DNA of 47,643 bases from an uncultured Ruminiclostridium sp. (GTDB taxonomy: Bacteria > Bacillota > Clostridia > Oscillospirales > Ruminococcaceae): positions 1-47,643 of the forward strand of contig CAJOMV010000055.1 of assembly GCA_905235805.1 (NCBI GenBank), in the 5' to 3' direction. The position numbers and the translations under genes are program-made. Positions 7,920 through 17,078 of the stretch are shown piece by piece. Position 1 is the stretch's first letter. Every line of letters starts with the position of its first letter. Below the pieces are notes generated by a model that did no database searches, was not told the DNA's origin, and saw only the letters and a list, made by a program, of their open reading frames with translations.

Positions 7920-10734
7920 AATAATCATCAGGGGCGCTAAGGAGCACAACCTGAAAAACATAGACGTAACTATCCCGCGTGACAAGCTCGTGGTGTTCAC
8001 GGGACTGTCGGGGTCGGGGAAATCCTCCCTCGCGTTCGACACAATATACGCGGACGGACAGAGGCGCTATATGGAGAGCCTCTCGTCCTACGCGAGAATG
8101 TTCCTCGGACAAATGGAGAAGCCGAATGTGGAGAGTATCGAGGGCTTGTCGCCGGCTATTTCGATAGACCAGAAGACGACCTCGAACAATCCCCGCTCCA
8201 CGGTAGGGACGGTAACGGAGATATATGACTATCTCCGACTGCTGTACGCGCGTATAGGTGTCCCGCACTGCCCGGTCTGCGGGCGTGAGATAAGCCAGCA
8301 GACGGTAGATCAGATAGTTGACAGGATAAAGGAGCTGGGCGAGGGCACGAAGATACAGGTGCTCGCCCCGATAGCGAGAGGCAGGAAGGGCGAGTACGCG
8401 AAGGAGCTTGAGAGCCTTCGCAAGCAGGGCTTTGTCCGTGTGCGCATAGACGGGATAATGTACGACCTGTCGGAGAAGATAAAGCTGTCGAAGAATATAA
8501 AGCACAATATCGAGGTAGTTGTGGACCGCCTTGTGGTGAAGGACGAGATAGACTCCCGCCTCACCGACAGCCTTGAGACAGCGGGAAAGCTCACCGACGG
8601 ACTCGTGTACATCGACGTGGTGGACGGCGAGGAGCTGCATTTCTCGCAGAACTATGCCTGCCCGGAGCATAATATCAGCATCGAGGAGCTTGTCCCGAGA
8701 ATGTTCTCGTTCAACAATCCCTTCGGCGCCTGCCCGAACTGCACCGGTCTGGGAATGTTCCACACGGTGGACCCGGAGCTTGTGGTACCCGACAAGAACA
8801 AGACTATCCGTGAGGGTGCTATACACGCGATAGGCTGGAATTCTCTTGACGAAAAATCGATAGCGATGATGTACTACAATGCGATATCTAAGCACTATGG
8901 CATATCCCTCGATGTTCCGGTAAAAGAACTGAAAAAAGAGGAGCTTGACAAGTTCCTCTACGGAACAGGCGGCGAGCGCATAAGGGTGGACGTGATAGAT
9001 TCCTTTGGCGGCGGATACCGCAATTCCGATTTCGAGGGGGTTATCAACAATCTCGAGCGCCGCTACAAGGACGGGAGCGATGCCGCGCGCGCGGAGATAG
9101 AGCAGTATATGCATGACACCGAATGTCCGGTTTGTCACGGAGAGCGCCTTAAGCGCGAATCCCTCGGCGTTACCGTGTCCGGCATCAATATCAGCGACCT
9201 CTGTAAGAAGAGCATATCGGACGCGTATGATTTTGTGGATAAAATGGAGCTATCCAAGCGCGATCAGATGATAGGAAAGCTGATACTCAAGGAGATAAAG
9301 TCCCGTCTGAACTTCCTGAAAAGCGTGGGACTGGAATATCTGACACTTTCACGCGCGGCGGGCTCGCTGTCGGGCGGTGAGAGCCAGCGTATACGTCTCG
9401 CGACGCAGATAGGAAGCTCGCTGATGGGCGTACTGTATATCCTCGACGAGCCGAGCATAGGGCTGCACCAGCGCGACAATGATAAGCTGATAGGCACATT
9501 GAAGAATCTCCGCGACCTCGGCAACACCGTCATAGTGGTGGAGCACGACGAGGACACGATGCGGGCGGCGGACTATATCGTGGATATAGGACCCGGCGCG
9601 GGAGTGCACGGCGGGGAAGTGGTCGCCTGCGGTACAGCGGACGAGATAATGGAATGCAAGAAGTCGGTCACGGGTCAGTACCTTTCCGGCGCGAAGCGTA
9701 TTCCGGTGCCCTCCGAGCGCCGCAAGCCCGACGGACGTTACCTGAAAATAATCGGTGCCGCGGAAAACAATCTCAAGAATATAGACGTGGAGATACCGCT
9801 GGGTGTGTTCACCTGTGTTACAGGAGTTTCCGGGAGCGGCAAGAGCTCCATGGTGAACGAGATACTGTATAATTATCTTGCCGCGACGCTCAACCGCGCC
9901 CGCACTCATGTCGGCAAATGCAGGGAGATACAAGGGGCGGAGCAGCTCGACAAGGTCATAGCGATAGATCAGGCACCGATAGGCAGAACTCCCCGCTCCA
10001 ATCCCGCGACATATACGGGCGTGTTCACGGATATCCGAGACCTGTTCGCCTCCACGAACGAGGCGAAGATGAAGGGCTACGGCACGGCGCGCTTCTCGTT
10101 CAACGTAAAGGGCGGACGCTGCGAAGCCTGTGAGGGCGACGGTATAATCAAGATAGAGATGCACTTCCTGCCGGACGTATATGTGCCCTGCGAGGTCTGC
10201 AAGGGCAGGCGCTACAACCGCGAGACGCTTGAGGTTCGCTACAAGGGCAGGAATATCTACGATGTACTGGAGATGACGATAGAAGAGGGCTGCAAATTCT
10301 TCGAGAATGTCCCGAAGATATACCGCAAGCTGAAAACGCTGTGTGATGTGGGGCTGGGATACGCGAAGATAGGGCAGCCTGCCACAACGCTGTCGGGCGG
10401 CGAAGCGCAGCGCGTGAAGCTCGCCACCGAGCTGGCACGGCGCGCGACCGGGCGGACGGTGTATATACTTGACGAGCCTACCACCGGACTGCACTCCGCC
10501 GATGTGCACAAGCTTATAGAGGTGCTTCAGAAGCTCGTAGAGGGCGGGAATACCGTGATAGTGATAGAGCACAATCTCGACGTGATAAAGACCGCCGACT
10601 ACATCATAGACCTCGGACCCGAGGGCGGTGATAAGGGCGGCACCGTCATTGCTTCCGGCACACCGGAGCAGGTCGCGAAGGTAAAGGGCTCCTATACCGG
10701 ACAGTATCTCAAGAAAATGCTAAAGAACAAGTGA
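7906..10734 (+). CDS. uvrA: Excinuclease ABC subunit A
   Basis: UvrA is the dimeric ATPase that first recognises bulky DNA damage and loads UvrB. The 942-residue protein has two ABC modules: Walker A GLSGSGKS (33-40) and GVSGSGKS (about 640), and signatures LSGGESQRI (about 488) and LSGGEAQRV (about 829). Zinc-binding cysteine pairs are visible (CPVCG, CPNC, and the pair CEAC/CEVC of the C-terminal finger, spaced by about 20 residues). The start codon lies inside the 3' end of uvrB, so the two are translationally linked. It is last in its operon, followed by a hairpin terminator. Confidence 0.98.
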   Translation: MANDKIIIRGAKEHNLKNIDVTIPRDKLVVFTGLSGSGKSSLAFDTIYADGQRRYMESLSSYARMFLGQMEKPNVESIEGLSPAISIDQKTTSNNPRSTVGTVTEIYDYLRLLYARIGVPHCPVCGREISQQTVDQIVDRIKELGEGTKIQVLAPIARGRKGEYAKELESLRKQGFVRVRIDGIMYDLSEKIKLSKNIKHNIEVVVDRLVVKDEIDSRLTDSLETAGKLTDGLVYIDVVDGEELHFSQNYACPEHNISIEELVPRMFSFNNPFGACPNCTGLGMFHTVDPELVVPDKNKTIREGAIHAIGWNSLDEKSIAMMYYNAISKHYGISLDVPVKELKKEELDKFLYGTGGERIRVDVIDSFGGGYRNSDFEGVINNLERRYKDGSDAARAEIEQYMHDTECPVCHGERLKRESLGVTVSGINISDLCKKSISDAYDFVDKMELSKRDQMIGKLILKEIKSRLNFLKSVGLEYLTLSRAAGSLSGGESQRIRLATQIGSSLMGVLYILDEPSIGLHQRDNDKLIGTLKNLRDLGNTVIVVEHDEDTMRAADYIVDIGPGAGVHGGEVVACGTADEIMECKKSVTGQYLSGAKRIPVPSERRKPDGRYLKIIGAAENNLKNIDVEIPLGVFTCVTGVSGSGKSSMVNEILYNYLAATLNRARTHVGKCREIQGAEQLDKVIAIDQAPIGRTPRSNPATYTGVFTDIRDLFASTNEAKMKGYGTARFSFNVKGGRCEACEGDGIIKIEMHFLPDVYVPCEVCKGRRYNRETLEVRYKGRNIYDVLEMTIEEGCKFFENVPKIYRKLKTLCDVGLGYAKIGQPATTLSGGEAQRVKLATELARRATGRTVYILDEPTTGLHSADVHKLIEVLQKLVEGGNTVIVIEHNLDVIKTADYIIDLGPEGGDKGGTVIASGTPEQVAKVKGSYTGQYLKKMLKNK

Positions 10735-10741
10735 ACGAAGA

Positions 10742-10780
10742 CCTCTCCGCATCACACAGACGGTGCGGAGAGGCTTATTG
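10742..10780 (+). terminator. Terminator after uvrA
   Basis: CCTCTCCGCA (10742-10751) pairs perfectly with TGCGGAGAGG (10764-10773), followed by CTTATTGTATT. It lies 7 bases after the uvrA stop codon. Confidence 0.8.
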
Positions 10781-10814
10781 TATTAAAAAAACAATAAAAA
10801 TTTACCAAGAATAC

Positions 10815-10843
10815 TTGTATTTTTTTGGAAAATATGATATAAT
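10815..10843 (+). promoter_or_regulatory. Promoter of the hom-pyrH-...-rseP operon
   Basis: TTGTAT (10815-10820) and TATAAT (10838-10843) with a 17-base spacer. The hom start codon follows 38 bases downstream with AAAGGA at 10867-10872. No leader hairpin, T-box or riboswitch fits in the short leader. Confidence 0.82.
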
Positions 10844-10880
10844 AAAACGAATATGAAGTTCCACAGAAAGGAAAATAAAT

Positions 10881-12092
10881 ATGAAAAAGATCGCTGTACT
10901 CGGTTTCGGAGTTGTCGGCTCGGGGACCGTCGAGGTTTTCTGCAAGAACAAGGCGGCACTGGAGAAGAAGGTCGGGGAAGAGCTTGACCTGAAATATATC
11001 CTTGAAATAAGGGATTGTCCCGATGAACGCTTTCGGGACAAGTTCACCAAGAATTTCGATGATATCCTGAACGATCCCGAGATCAGCGTAGTCGCTGAAG
11101 TCATCGGCGGCGTGAAGTACTCCTACGGTTATGTGAAGAGCTGCCTCGAAGCCGGCAAGAGCGTAGTTACCTCGAACAAGGAGCTTGTGGCGTCGAAGGG
11201 TGCGGAGCTGCTGAAAATAGCCCGCGAGCATAACGTGAACTTCTTCTTTGAAGCGAGCGTGGGCGGCGGCATACCGATAATCAGACCGCTGAACCAGTGC
11301 CTCTCTACCGACGAGATAGAGGAGATCGCGGGAATACTTAACGGTACAACGAACTTTATCCTCACCAAGATGATAAAGGAGAATATGGGCTTCGACGAGG
11401 CTCTTAAGATAGCGCAGGAGCTCGGGTACGCCGAGCGCGATCCCTCAGCCGACGTGGAGGGTCACGACACCTGCCGCAAGATATGCATACTCGCGTCACT
11501 GGCGTTCGGCAGACACGTTTATCCCGACAATATCCACACCGAGGGCATCACGAAGATAACCCTCGAGGACGTGAAGTACTGCGAGAGCATGAACAGCGTG
11601 ATAAAGCTGATAGGCTTTGCGGCAAAGCGCGGGGAAGATGTCGCGATAATGACCTGTCCCGCTGTGATAAACGAGGAAAGCCAACTCGCTGGAGTGAACG
11701 ATGTTTTCAACGCGATACTGGTGCGCAGCGAAGCGACGGGCGATGTGCTGTTCTACGGCAAGGGCGCGGGCAAATTCCCTACAGCGAGCGCGGTGGTATC
11801 CGATATCGTGAACGCTCTCAAGACCGACCACACCTCCAAGACAATGCACTGGGAGGACAGTGCGCAGGATTTTGTCATTCCTTACAAGAAGCTGAACAAC
11901 AAGTTCTATGTCCGTGCTAAAGCCGACAGAAGGACCGCTGAGGATATATTCGGAGAGGTCCGCTGGCTGTCCAGAGACGGCGCTCCCGACGACGAATGCG
12001 CGTTCGTGACGGGCGAGCTGAACGAAGCGGACTTTGAGGAGAAGTGCGGAAGGCTGAATGTTCTCGGAACACTGCGTGTTCTGGATTATTGA
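10881..12092 (+). CDS. hom: Homoserine dehydrogenase
   Basis: It reduces aspartate semialdehyde to homoserine, the branch point toward threonine and methionine. The 403-residue protein begins with the dinucleotide fold GFGVVGSGT (8-16), then VIGG, SNKELVASKG, NGTTNFILTKM and the substrate-site region YAERDPSADVEGHDTCRK. The last 80 or so residues take the place of the regulatory ACT domain found in longer family members but look divergent and slightly short, so feedback control by threonine is uncertain. It leads the operon and is followed after 23 bases by pyrH; no other threonine genes are near. Confidence 0.94.
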   Translation: MKKIAVLGFGVVGSGTVEVFCKNKAALEKKVGEELDLKYILEIRDCPDERFRDKFTKNFDDILNDPEISVVAEVIGGVKYSYGYVKSCLEAGKSVVTSNKELVASKGAELLKIAREHNVNFFFEASVGGGIPIIRPLNQCLSTDEIEEIAGILNGTTNFILTKMIKENMGFDEALKIAQELGYAERDPSADVEGHDTCRKICILASLAFGRHVYPDNIHTEGITKITLEDVKYCESMNSVIKLIGFAAKRGEDVAIMTCPAVINEESQLAGVNDVFNAILVRSEATGDVLFYGKGAGKFPTASAVVSDIVNALKTDHTSKTMHWEDSAQDFVIPYKKLNNKFYVRAKADRRTAEDIFGEVRWLSRDGAPDDECAFVTGELNEADFEEKCGRLNVLGTLRVLDY

Positions 12093-12115
12093 AATACCGA
12101 AAGGAAGTAATTGCA

Positions 12116-12832
12116 ATGTCTGAACCGAAGTACAGAAGAATACTGCTCAAGCTGAGCGGAGAAGCTCTCGCGGGCGACAAGAAAACGGGACTCGATCTCC
12201 CGACGATAAACTCAATATGCAAGAGCGTGAAGCGCTGCTATGACGCGGGCGTGCAGATAGGTATAGTTGTCGGAGGCGGCAACTTCTGGAGAGGACGCTC
12301 GAGCGAGAATATGGACAGGGTAACGGCGGACCATATAGGAATGCTTGCCACGACAATGAACGCTCTCGCTGTGGGTGACGCGCTCAAGGAGCTGGGCTGC
12401 GACGTTAGAGTACAGTCCGCGATAGCGATGAACGCTATCTGTGAGCCGTATATCCGCGAAAAGGCACTCCGACATTTCGAAAAGGGCAGAGTGGTCATCT
12501 TCGGCTGCGGAACGGGAAATCCCTTCTTCTCCACAGACAGCGCGGCTGCGTTAAGGGCTGCGGAGATCAACGCCGATATCGTACTGAAGGCAACAATGGT
12601 GGACGGCGTATATGACAAGGACCCGCTGAAATTCGACGATGCGGTGAAGTATGAGACCCTCCGTCACAAGGATATCCTCGTGAACGGACTGCGCGTGCTG
12701 GACGGCACCGCCGCGGCGATGTGCATAGAGAACAATATCCCGCTCATCGTATTCGACCTGCACCGTCCCGACAATATCTACGACGCTGTAATGGGCGAAA
12801 AAGTCGGGACACTTGTAAGCAATCAGTCATAA
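12116..12832 (+). CDS. pyrH: UMP kinase
   Basis: It phosphorylates UMP to UDP in pyrimidine synthesis. The 238-residue length is typical of the bacterial hexameric enzyme. Motifs include KLSGEAL (12-18), GGGNFWRGR and VDGVYDKDP. The open frame extends upstream into hom, but AAAGGAA at 12100-12106 and the family N-terminus (PKYRRILLKLSGE) select the ATG at 12116. It heads the widely conserved pyrH-frr-uppS-cdsA block. The usual rpsB and tsf genes are not upstream; hom is there instead. Confidence 0.97.
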   Translation: MSEPKYRRILLKLSGEALAGDKKTGLDLPTINSICKSVKRCYDAGVQIGIVVGGGNFWRGRSSENMDRVTADHIGMLATTMNALAVGDALKELGCDVRVQSAIAMNAICEPYIREKALRHFEKGRVVIFGCGTGNPFFSTDSAAALRAAEINADIVLKATMVDGVYDKDPLKFDDAVKYETLRHKDILVNGLRVLDGTAAAMCIENNIPLIVFDLHRPDNIYDAVMGEKVGTLVSNQS

Positions 12833-12873
12833 AAACGGTAAGTCGTCATTAAATTCATAAAAGGAGCGTTACT

Positions 12874-13428
12874 ATGAAAGAAACACTGAAAAACACCGAA
12901 GAAAGAATGGAAAAGTGTGTAAAGTCCATGGAAAAGGAGTTCTCCACTATCAGAGCGGGACGTGCCAATCCTGCCGTGCTCGACAAGATAACGGTGGACT
13001 ATTACGGGGTGCCTACACAGATAAACGCTATGGCTGCGGTATCCGTTGCCGAGGCGAGGATACTTGTGATACAGCCGTGGGACGCTTCTTCCCTGAAGGC
13101 TATCGAGAAGGCTATCATGGCGAGCGATATCGGGATCACTCCCACAAATGACGGCAAGGCTATCAGGATAGTGTTCCCGCAGCTTACCGAGGAGCGCAGA
13201 AAAGAGCTCTCCAAGCAGATAAGAAAGTACGGCGAGGAAGCAAAGGTAGCCGTAAGAAACTGCCGCCGCGACACCATGGATAAGTTCAAGACCATGAAGA
13301 AGAACAGCGAGATCACCGAGGACGATGTCAAGGACGGCGAGAAGAAGGTGCAGACTCTCACAGACAAGTACTGTGAGAAGATAGACAAGGTCTGCGCCGA
13401 GAAGGAAAAAGAAATAATGACAGTCTGA
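12874..13428 (+). CDS. frr: Ribosome recycling factor
   Basis: With EF-G it splits the post-termination ribosome. The 184-residue protein matches the family in length and motifs: the helix start with KCVKSMEKEFSTIRAGRANP, then PWDASSLKAIEKAI, and VFPQLTEERRKEL. An AAAGGAG lies before the ATG. The position between pyrH and uppS is the conserved one. Confidence 0.98.
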   Translation: MKETLKNTEERMEKCVKSMEKEFSTIRAGRANPAVLDKITVDYYGVPTQINAMAAVSVAEARILVIQPWDASSLKAIEKAIMASDIGITPTNDGKAIRIVFPQLTEERRKELSKQIRKYGEEAKVAVRNCRRDTMDKFKTMKKNSEITEDDVKDGEKKVQTLTDKYCEKIDKVCAEKEKEIMTV

Positions 13429-13440
13429 TCGGGGCGCACA

Positions 13441-14133
13441 ATGGAGGAAAAAATACTTCCGCGCCACATCGGCATCATAATGGACGGCAACGGCAGGTGG
13501 GCAAAAAAGCGTCACCTGCCGCGCACCGCCGGTCATGTACAGGGGGCGAGGGCGTTCCGGAAATGTCTGCGCTACTGTGCCGATCTGGGAATAGAATGTG
13601 TTACCTTCTACGCGTTCTCCACCGAGAACTGGAAACGCCCGCAGGAGGAGGTGGACGCTATAATGAAGCTGTTTTCCGACTATCTCGATGAAGGTCTCGG
13701 TATGTCGGAGGACGATATCAGAATGAAATTCATAGGTGACCCCTCACCGCTTTCAGAACCGCTGAAGGCGAAAATGCAGGACCTGACGGAACGCTCGTCC
13801 GCAAACAAGGGAACTATCTGCTGTATCGCTGTCAATTACGGCGGAAGGGACGATATCGTCAGAGCAGTCCGCTGTCTTGTCCGGTCGGGAGCGTCGGCGG
13901 AGGATATCACCGAGGAGAGCGTTTCCGAACAGCTCGATACCGCCGGACTTCCCGACGTCGATCTGCTGATACGTCCGAGCGGGGAGCAGCGCATATCGAA
14001 TTTCCTGATATGGCAGGCAGCGTATGCGGAGTATGTTTTCATGGACGTTCTCTGGCCCGATTTCAAGGAGAAGGACCTTGACCTTGCGCTTGAGGAATAT
14101 GCGCGCAGAAACCGCCGTTTCGGCGGGATATGA
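13441..14133 (+). CDS. uppS: Undecaprenyl diphosphate synthase (cis-prenyltransferase)
   Basis: It extends farnesyl diphosphate with eight cis isoprene units to make the lipid carrier for peptidoglycan and other wall polymers. The 230-residue protein has MDGNGRWAKKR with the catalytic Asp near residue 15, FSTENWKRP, and the C-terminal RPSGEQRISNFLIWQAAYAE. It lies 12 bases after frr and 15 before cdsA. With dxr downstream, the operon covers both the entry and the use of the isoprenoid pathway. Confidence 0.97.
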   Translation: MEEKILPRHIGIIMDGNGRWAKKRHLPRTAGHVQGARAFRKCLRYCADLGIECVTFYAFSTENWKRPQEEVDAIMKLFSDYLDEGLGMSEDDIRMKFIGDPSPLSEPLKAKMQDLTERSSANKGTICCIAVNYGGRDDIVRAVRCLVRSGASAEDITEESVSEQLDTAGLPDVDLLIRPSGEQRISNFLIWQAAYAEYVFMDVLWPDFKEKDLDLALEEYARRNRRFGGI

Positions 14134-14148
14134 GAGTGAGTTGATCCG

Positions 14149-15003
14149 ATGACGAAGCGTCTGCTGACGGCAGCCATAGGAGTGCCGTTCGCGATACTTA
14201 TTATATATCTCGGAAGTCTGTCCCCGCACATTATTTCCGCTGCGACGGACATCATTTCTGTAATGGCGGTCTTTGAGGTGCTGTCGGCTGCGAAATACAC
14301 GCGGTACCGCAGCATAACAGTGTTAAGCCTTCTGTTCTCGGCATTGCTGCCCCTGTTTTTCTGCTACGACGATCTGAGACCCTTTGCGATACCCGTATCG
14401 TTCATGTTTCTTGTGATGATCTTCGGAGCCACGCTGATGCGGCACAAGGAGATAAAGTTCGAAGAGCTCGGGTTCATCGCGTTCATATCTATCTGCATAC
14501 CCTTCGCGATCTCGACGCTGGCGTTCTTTTACTTCCAGTGGCCGGAGCACGCGATATTCCTTGTGGTCTATACGCTGGTATCAGCGTGGGTAGCGGACGG
14601 CGGAGCGTATTTCATCGGTACGGCATTCGGAAAGCACAAGCTCTGCCCCGAGATAAGCCCCAAAAAGACATGGGAAGGTTTTTTCGGCGGGCTGATCACC
14701 ACAGTCATAGCGGCAGTACTGCTCGGGTTCGGATATGAGCTTCTCGACAATCTGCTGACGAATGAGCAGCACTTTACGGTGAACATCTCCCTGCTTGTGA
14801 TAGTTGCCGTGGTATCGACATTTCTGGGACTTATGGGCGACCTTATCGCCTCACTGCTTAAGCGGCAGTGCGGGGTGAAGGATTTCGGCGAGATATTCCC
14901 GGGACACGGCGGGATAATGGACAGATTTGACAGCGTAATGCTCGTTGCGCCGTTCATTTACCTGATGTTCAAGATGTTCTTTCCCATTACTATGATAGTG
15001 TGA
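14149..15003 (+). CDS. cdsA: Phosphatidate cytidylyltransferase
   Basis: It makes CDP-diacylglycerol from phosphatidic acid and CTP at the inner membrane. The 284-residue protein has about eight membrane segments and the full C-terminal family signature (SLLKRQ, VKDFGE, PGHGGIMDRFDS). KKTWEGFFGG is also typical. It follows uppS directly. A 53-base gap with a small hairpin separates it from the NUDIX gene. Confidence 0.96.
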   Translation: MTKRLLTAAIGVPFAILIIYLGSLSPHIISAATDIISVMAVFEVLSAAKYTRYRSITVLSLLFSALLPLFFCYDDLRPFAIPVSFMFLVMIFGATLMRHKEIKFEELGFIAFISICIPFAISTLAFFYFQWPEHAIFLVVYTLVSAWVADGGAYFIGTAFGKHKLCPEISPKKTWEGFFGGLITTVIAAVLLGFGYELLDNLLTNEQHFTVNISLLVIVAVVSTFLGLMGDLIASLLKRQCGVKDFGEIFPGHGGIMDRFDSVMLVAPFIYLMFKMFFPITMIV

Positions 15004-15010
15004 CATGATG

Positions 15011-15032
15011 TCCCTCGCTTTACGGCGGGGGA
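15011..15032 (+). other. Intergenic hairpin after cdsA
   Basis: TCCCTCGC (15011-15018) pairs with GCGGGGGA (15025-15032), one G-T wobble, loop TTTACG. There is no T-run, so it is not a classical terminator. It resembles the hairpin at 5116-5137 in size and place, between two genes of one operon. Confidence 0.35.
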
Positions 15033-15056
15033 TAACGATTATGAAAGGGTGTTAGT

Positions 15057-15545
15057 ATGGGCTCCGACATGACAGTGCCTATAGACGACGGTCTGCTGAA
15101 TATCCGCGTGGGCGCAGTGATAATGCGCGGCGGCAAGTTCCTTATGGCGGGAGCTGAGAATATAGACTATCTGTACTCCGTCGGAGGACGGGTACAGTTC
15201 GGCGAGACTGCCGAGGAAGCCATAGTCCGCGAGGTGTATGAGGAAACGGGCGTGAAAATGGAGATCGACCGCCTTGGTTTTATCCATGAGAATTATTTCG
15301 TGGATTCTCACTTCAAATCGAGATATGACAAGACGATATACGAGATATCGTTCTTCTTTTATATGAAGGTGCCGGAGGACTTCGAGCCGGTATGCGAGAG
15401 CTTGGACGGCGGCGGGAACAAGGAATTCCTCGTCTGGGTCACACCGGACGACAAACGAAAGATTTTCCCGGATTTCTTCCGTACCGAGCTCGGAAAACCA
15501 TTTGAAGGAATAAAGCATTTTGTGACAGACGAAAGGAGACTCTGA
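15057..15545 (+). CDS. NUDIX hydrolase
   Basis: This 162-residue protein has a perfect Nudix box from Gly44 to Val66 (G-x5-E50-x7-R58-E59-V-x-E62-E63-x-G65), so it should hydrolyse a nucleoside diphosphate linked to another group with a divalent metal. The N-terminal half resembles the MutT/ADP-ribose class, and the C-terminal FPDFFRTELGKP is seen in a subgroup of unknown substrate. It interrupts the usual cdsA-dxr order. The next gene begins one base after its stop, so the two are surely co-expressed. Confidence 0.9.
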   Translation: MGSDMTVPIDDGLLNIRVGAVIMRGGKFLMAGAENIDYLYSVGGRVQFGETAEEAIVREVYEETGVKMEIDRLGFIHENYFVDSHFKSRYDKTIYEISFFFYMKVPEDFEPVCESLDGGGNKEFLVWVTPDDKRKIFPDFFRTELGKPFEGIKHFVTDERRL

Positions 15546-15546
15546 T

Positions 15547-15891
15547 ATGGCAAGACATCCTCTGGATTATGCCGCTTTTGCAAAGATAGCCGAAAAAACA
15601 GACTGGGAGCCCGAATTTTCACTGAGCTTTTTAGGTAACAACAGCAAATACATGATAATTGTACTTAAGCAGGGAGTTACCTTCCAGAGATACGGTCAGC
15701 CGGAGGAGCAGACAGGAGAGACGTGGTACGAAAGCCTTGACGCGCTTTATGACGCCGATACTATCGACGATATCTGCCTGCGGCGTGACTGGGAGCGGAT
15801 CGAGAGTATTGTCGCGGACTTCCGTTATGAGCTCTTCGAGGAAGAAGACCTTGCGAGTTTTCTGAAAGACCACGGTATCACAATAGAGTGA
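15547..15891 (+). CDS. Small acidic protein of unknown function
   Basis: I do not recognise this 114-residue protein. It has no signal peptide, no membrane segment and no cysteine cluster. It is acidic toward the C-terminus (ELFEEEDLASFLKDHG) and contains a beta-rich middle (KYMIIVLKQGVTFQRYG), suggesting a small soluble alpha/beta fold. It starts one base after the NUDIX stop, with GAAAGGAG inside that gene's end, and ends 20 bases before dxr. The coupling suggests it works with, or is made in the same amount as, the NUDIX enzyme. Confidence 0.75.
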   Translation: MARHPLDYAAFAKIAEKTDWEPEFSLSFLGNNSKYMIIVLKQGVTFQRYGQPEEQTGETWYESLDALYDADTIDDICLRRDWERIESIVADFRYELFEEEDLASFLKDHGITIE

Positions 15892-15911
15892 AGAATTATT
15901 ACGGAGGGTGA

Positions 15912-17078
15912 ATGCCTGTGAATGATGAGAATAAAACGCTGACGATACTCGGCTCTACCGGCTCCATAGGCACGCAGACCCTGGATGTATGCCGTATGCA
16001 CGGGTATAAGGTGAAGGCATTGACCGCGAACAGCAGCACGGACTTGCTGGAGAAGCAGGCGCGTGAATTTCACCCGGAGACGGTGTGTGTAATGAACGAG
16101 GGAGCTTATGCCGACATGAAGGAAAGGCTCGCGGACACCGGGATAAAGGTCACCTGCGGGAAGGAGGCTCTCTGCGAGACCGCGGCGATACCCGTCGATA
16201 TGGTGATAAACGCGGTAGTCGGCATGGTGGGGCTTGAGCCTACACTTGCGGCACTGAACGCGCACAACCGCGTGGGTCTCGCAAACAAGGAGACGCTGGT
16301 AACGGGCGGCGAGCTCGTCAAGGCTGCGGAAAAGTCGAATAATGTCGATATAGTCCCGATAGACAGCGAGCATTCCGCGATATTTCAGTCATTAATGGGC
16401 AATTCCCAAAATAAAATAGAAAAAATAATACTTACCGCGTCGGGCGGACCGTTTTTCGGGTATACTAAGGATATGCTGCGGGGTGTGACCATGGAGCAGG
16501 CGCTTCACCACCCGAACTGGAGCATGGGTCGGAAGATAACGACCGACAGCGCCACCCTGATGAACAAGGGGCTGGAGCTTATCGAAGCTGTGCGGCTGTT
16601 TGACGTGACACCGGAGCAGGTGGAGGTGGTAGTCCACCGGCAGAGCATACTCCACTCGGCGGTGGAGTACGAGGACGGCGCAGTGATAGGTCAGCTCGGT
16701 GTGCCGGACATGAAGATACCGATACAGTTTGCGGTGACATATCCGAGAAGGCTGCCCTCCTGCTCGCGGAAGCTGTCGCTGTTCGATGTGGGTACTCTTA
16801 CCTTTGAGCGCGCGGACGAGGAGACCTTCGTATGTCTCGCCGAGGCGCGTGGGGCTATAGCGAAGGGCGGCACTGCTCCCACGGTGCTCAACGGCGCGAA
16901 TGAAGCTGCCGTGGCGGCGTTCCTTGACGGTAAGATTCCGTTTTATCGGATAGGCGAGCTTGTGAGCGCCTGCTGCGCCGCCGTACGGTATACCGCGGAG
17001 GTCACTCTCGGCACGATAAATGACGCTGACAGGGCGGCGCGTGAGTATGTTGACAAGGAGATACAGAAAGGCGAATAA
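15912..17078 (+). CDS. dxr: 1-deoxy-D-xylulose 5-phosphate reductoisomerase
   Basis: It converts DXP to methylerythritol 4-phosphate with NADPH, the committed step of the MEP isoprenoid pathway. The 388-residue protein has GSTGSIG (14-20), NKETLVTGG, DSEHSAIFQ, SGGPFF, and HPNWSMGRKITTDSATLMNKGLE split over the metal and substrate site. GGAGGG (15903-15908) is only 4 bases from the ATG at 15912; a GTG at codon 3 (15918) would have a better spacing of 10, so the true start may be either. It abuts rseP without any gap. Confidence 0.97.
   Translation: MPVNDENKTLTILGSTGSIGTQTLDVCRMHGYKVKALTANSSTDLLEKQAREFHPETVCVMNEGAYADMKERLADTGIKVTCGKEALCETAAIPVDMVINAVVGMVGLEPTLAALNAHNRVGLANKETLVTGGELVKAAEKSNNVDIVPIDSEHSAIFQSLMGNSQNKIEKIILTASGGPFFGYTKDMLRGVTMEQALHHPNWSMGRKITTDSATLMNKGLELIEAVRLFDVTPEQVEVVVHRQSILHSAVEYEDGAVIGQLGVPDMKIPIQFAVTYPRRLPSCSRKLSLFDVGTLTFERADEETFVCLAEARGAIAKGGTAPTVLNGANEAAVAAFLDGKIPFYRIGELVSACCAAVRYTAEVTLGTINDADRAAREYVDKEIQKGE

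Noticed and set aside
6246-9138. Long minus-strand frames opposite uvrB and uvrA
   Set aside because: Shadow frames; their translations are Arg, Leu, His and Tyr rich with no domain, while uvrB and uvrA have all their motifs.
10844-10880. T-box or threonine/methionine leader before hom
   Set aside because: The leader is only about 35 bases and has no stable hairpin or specifier region.
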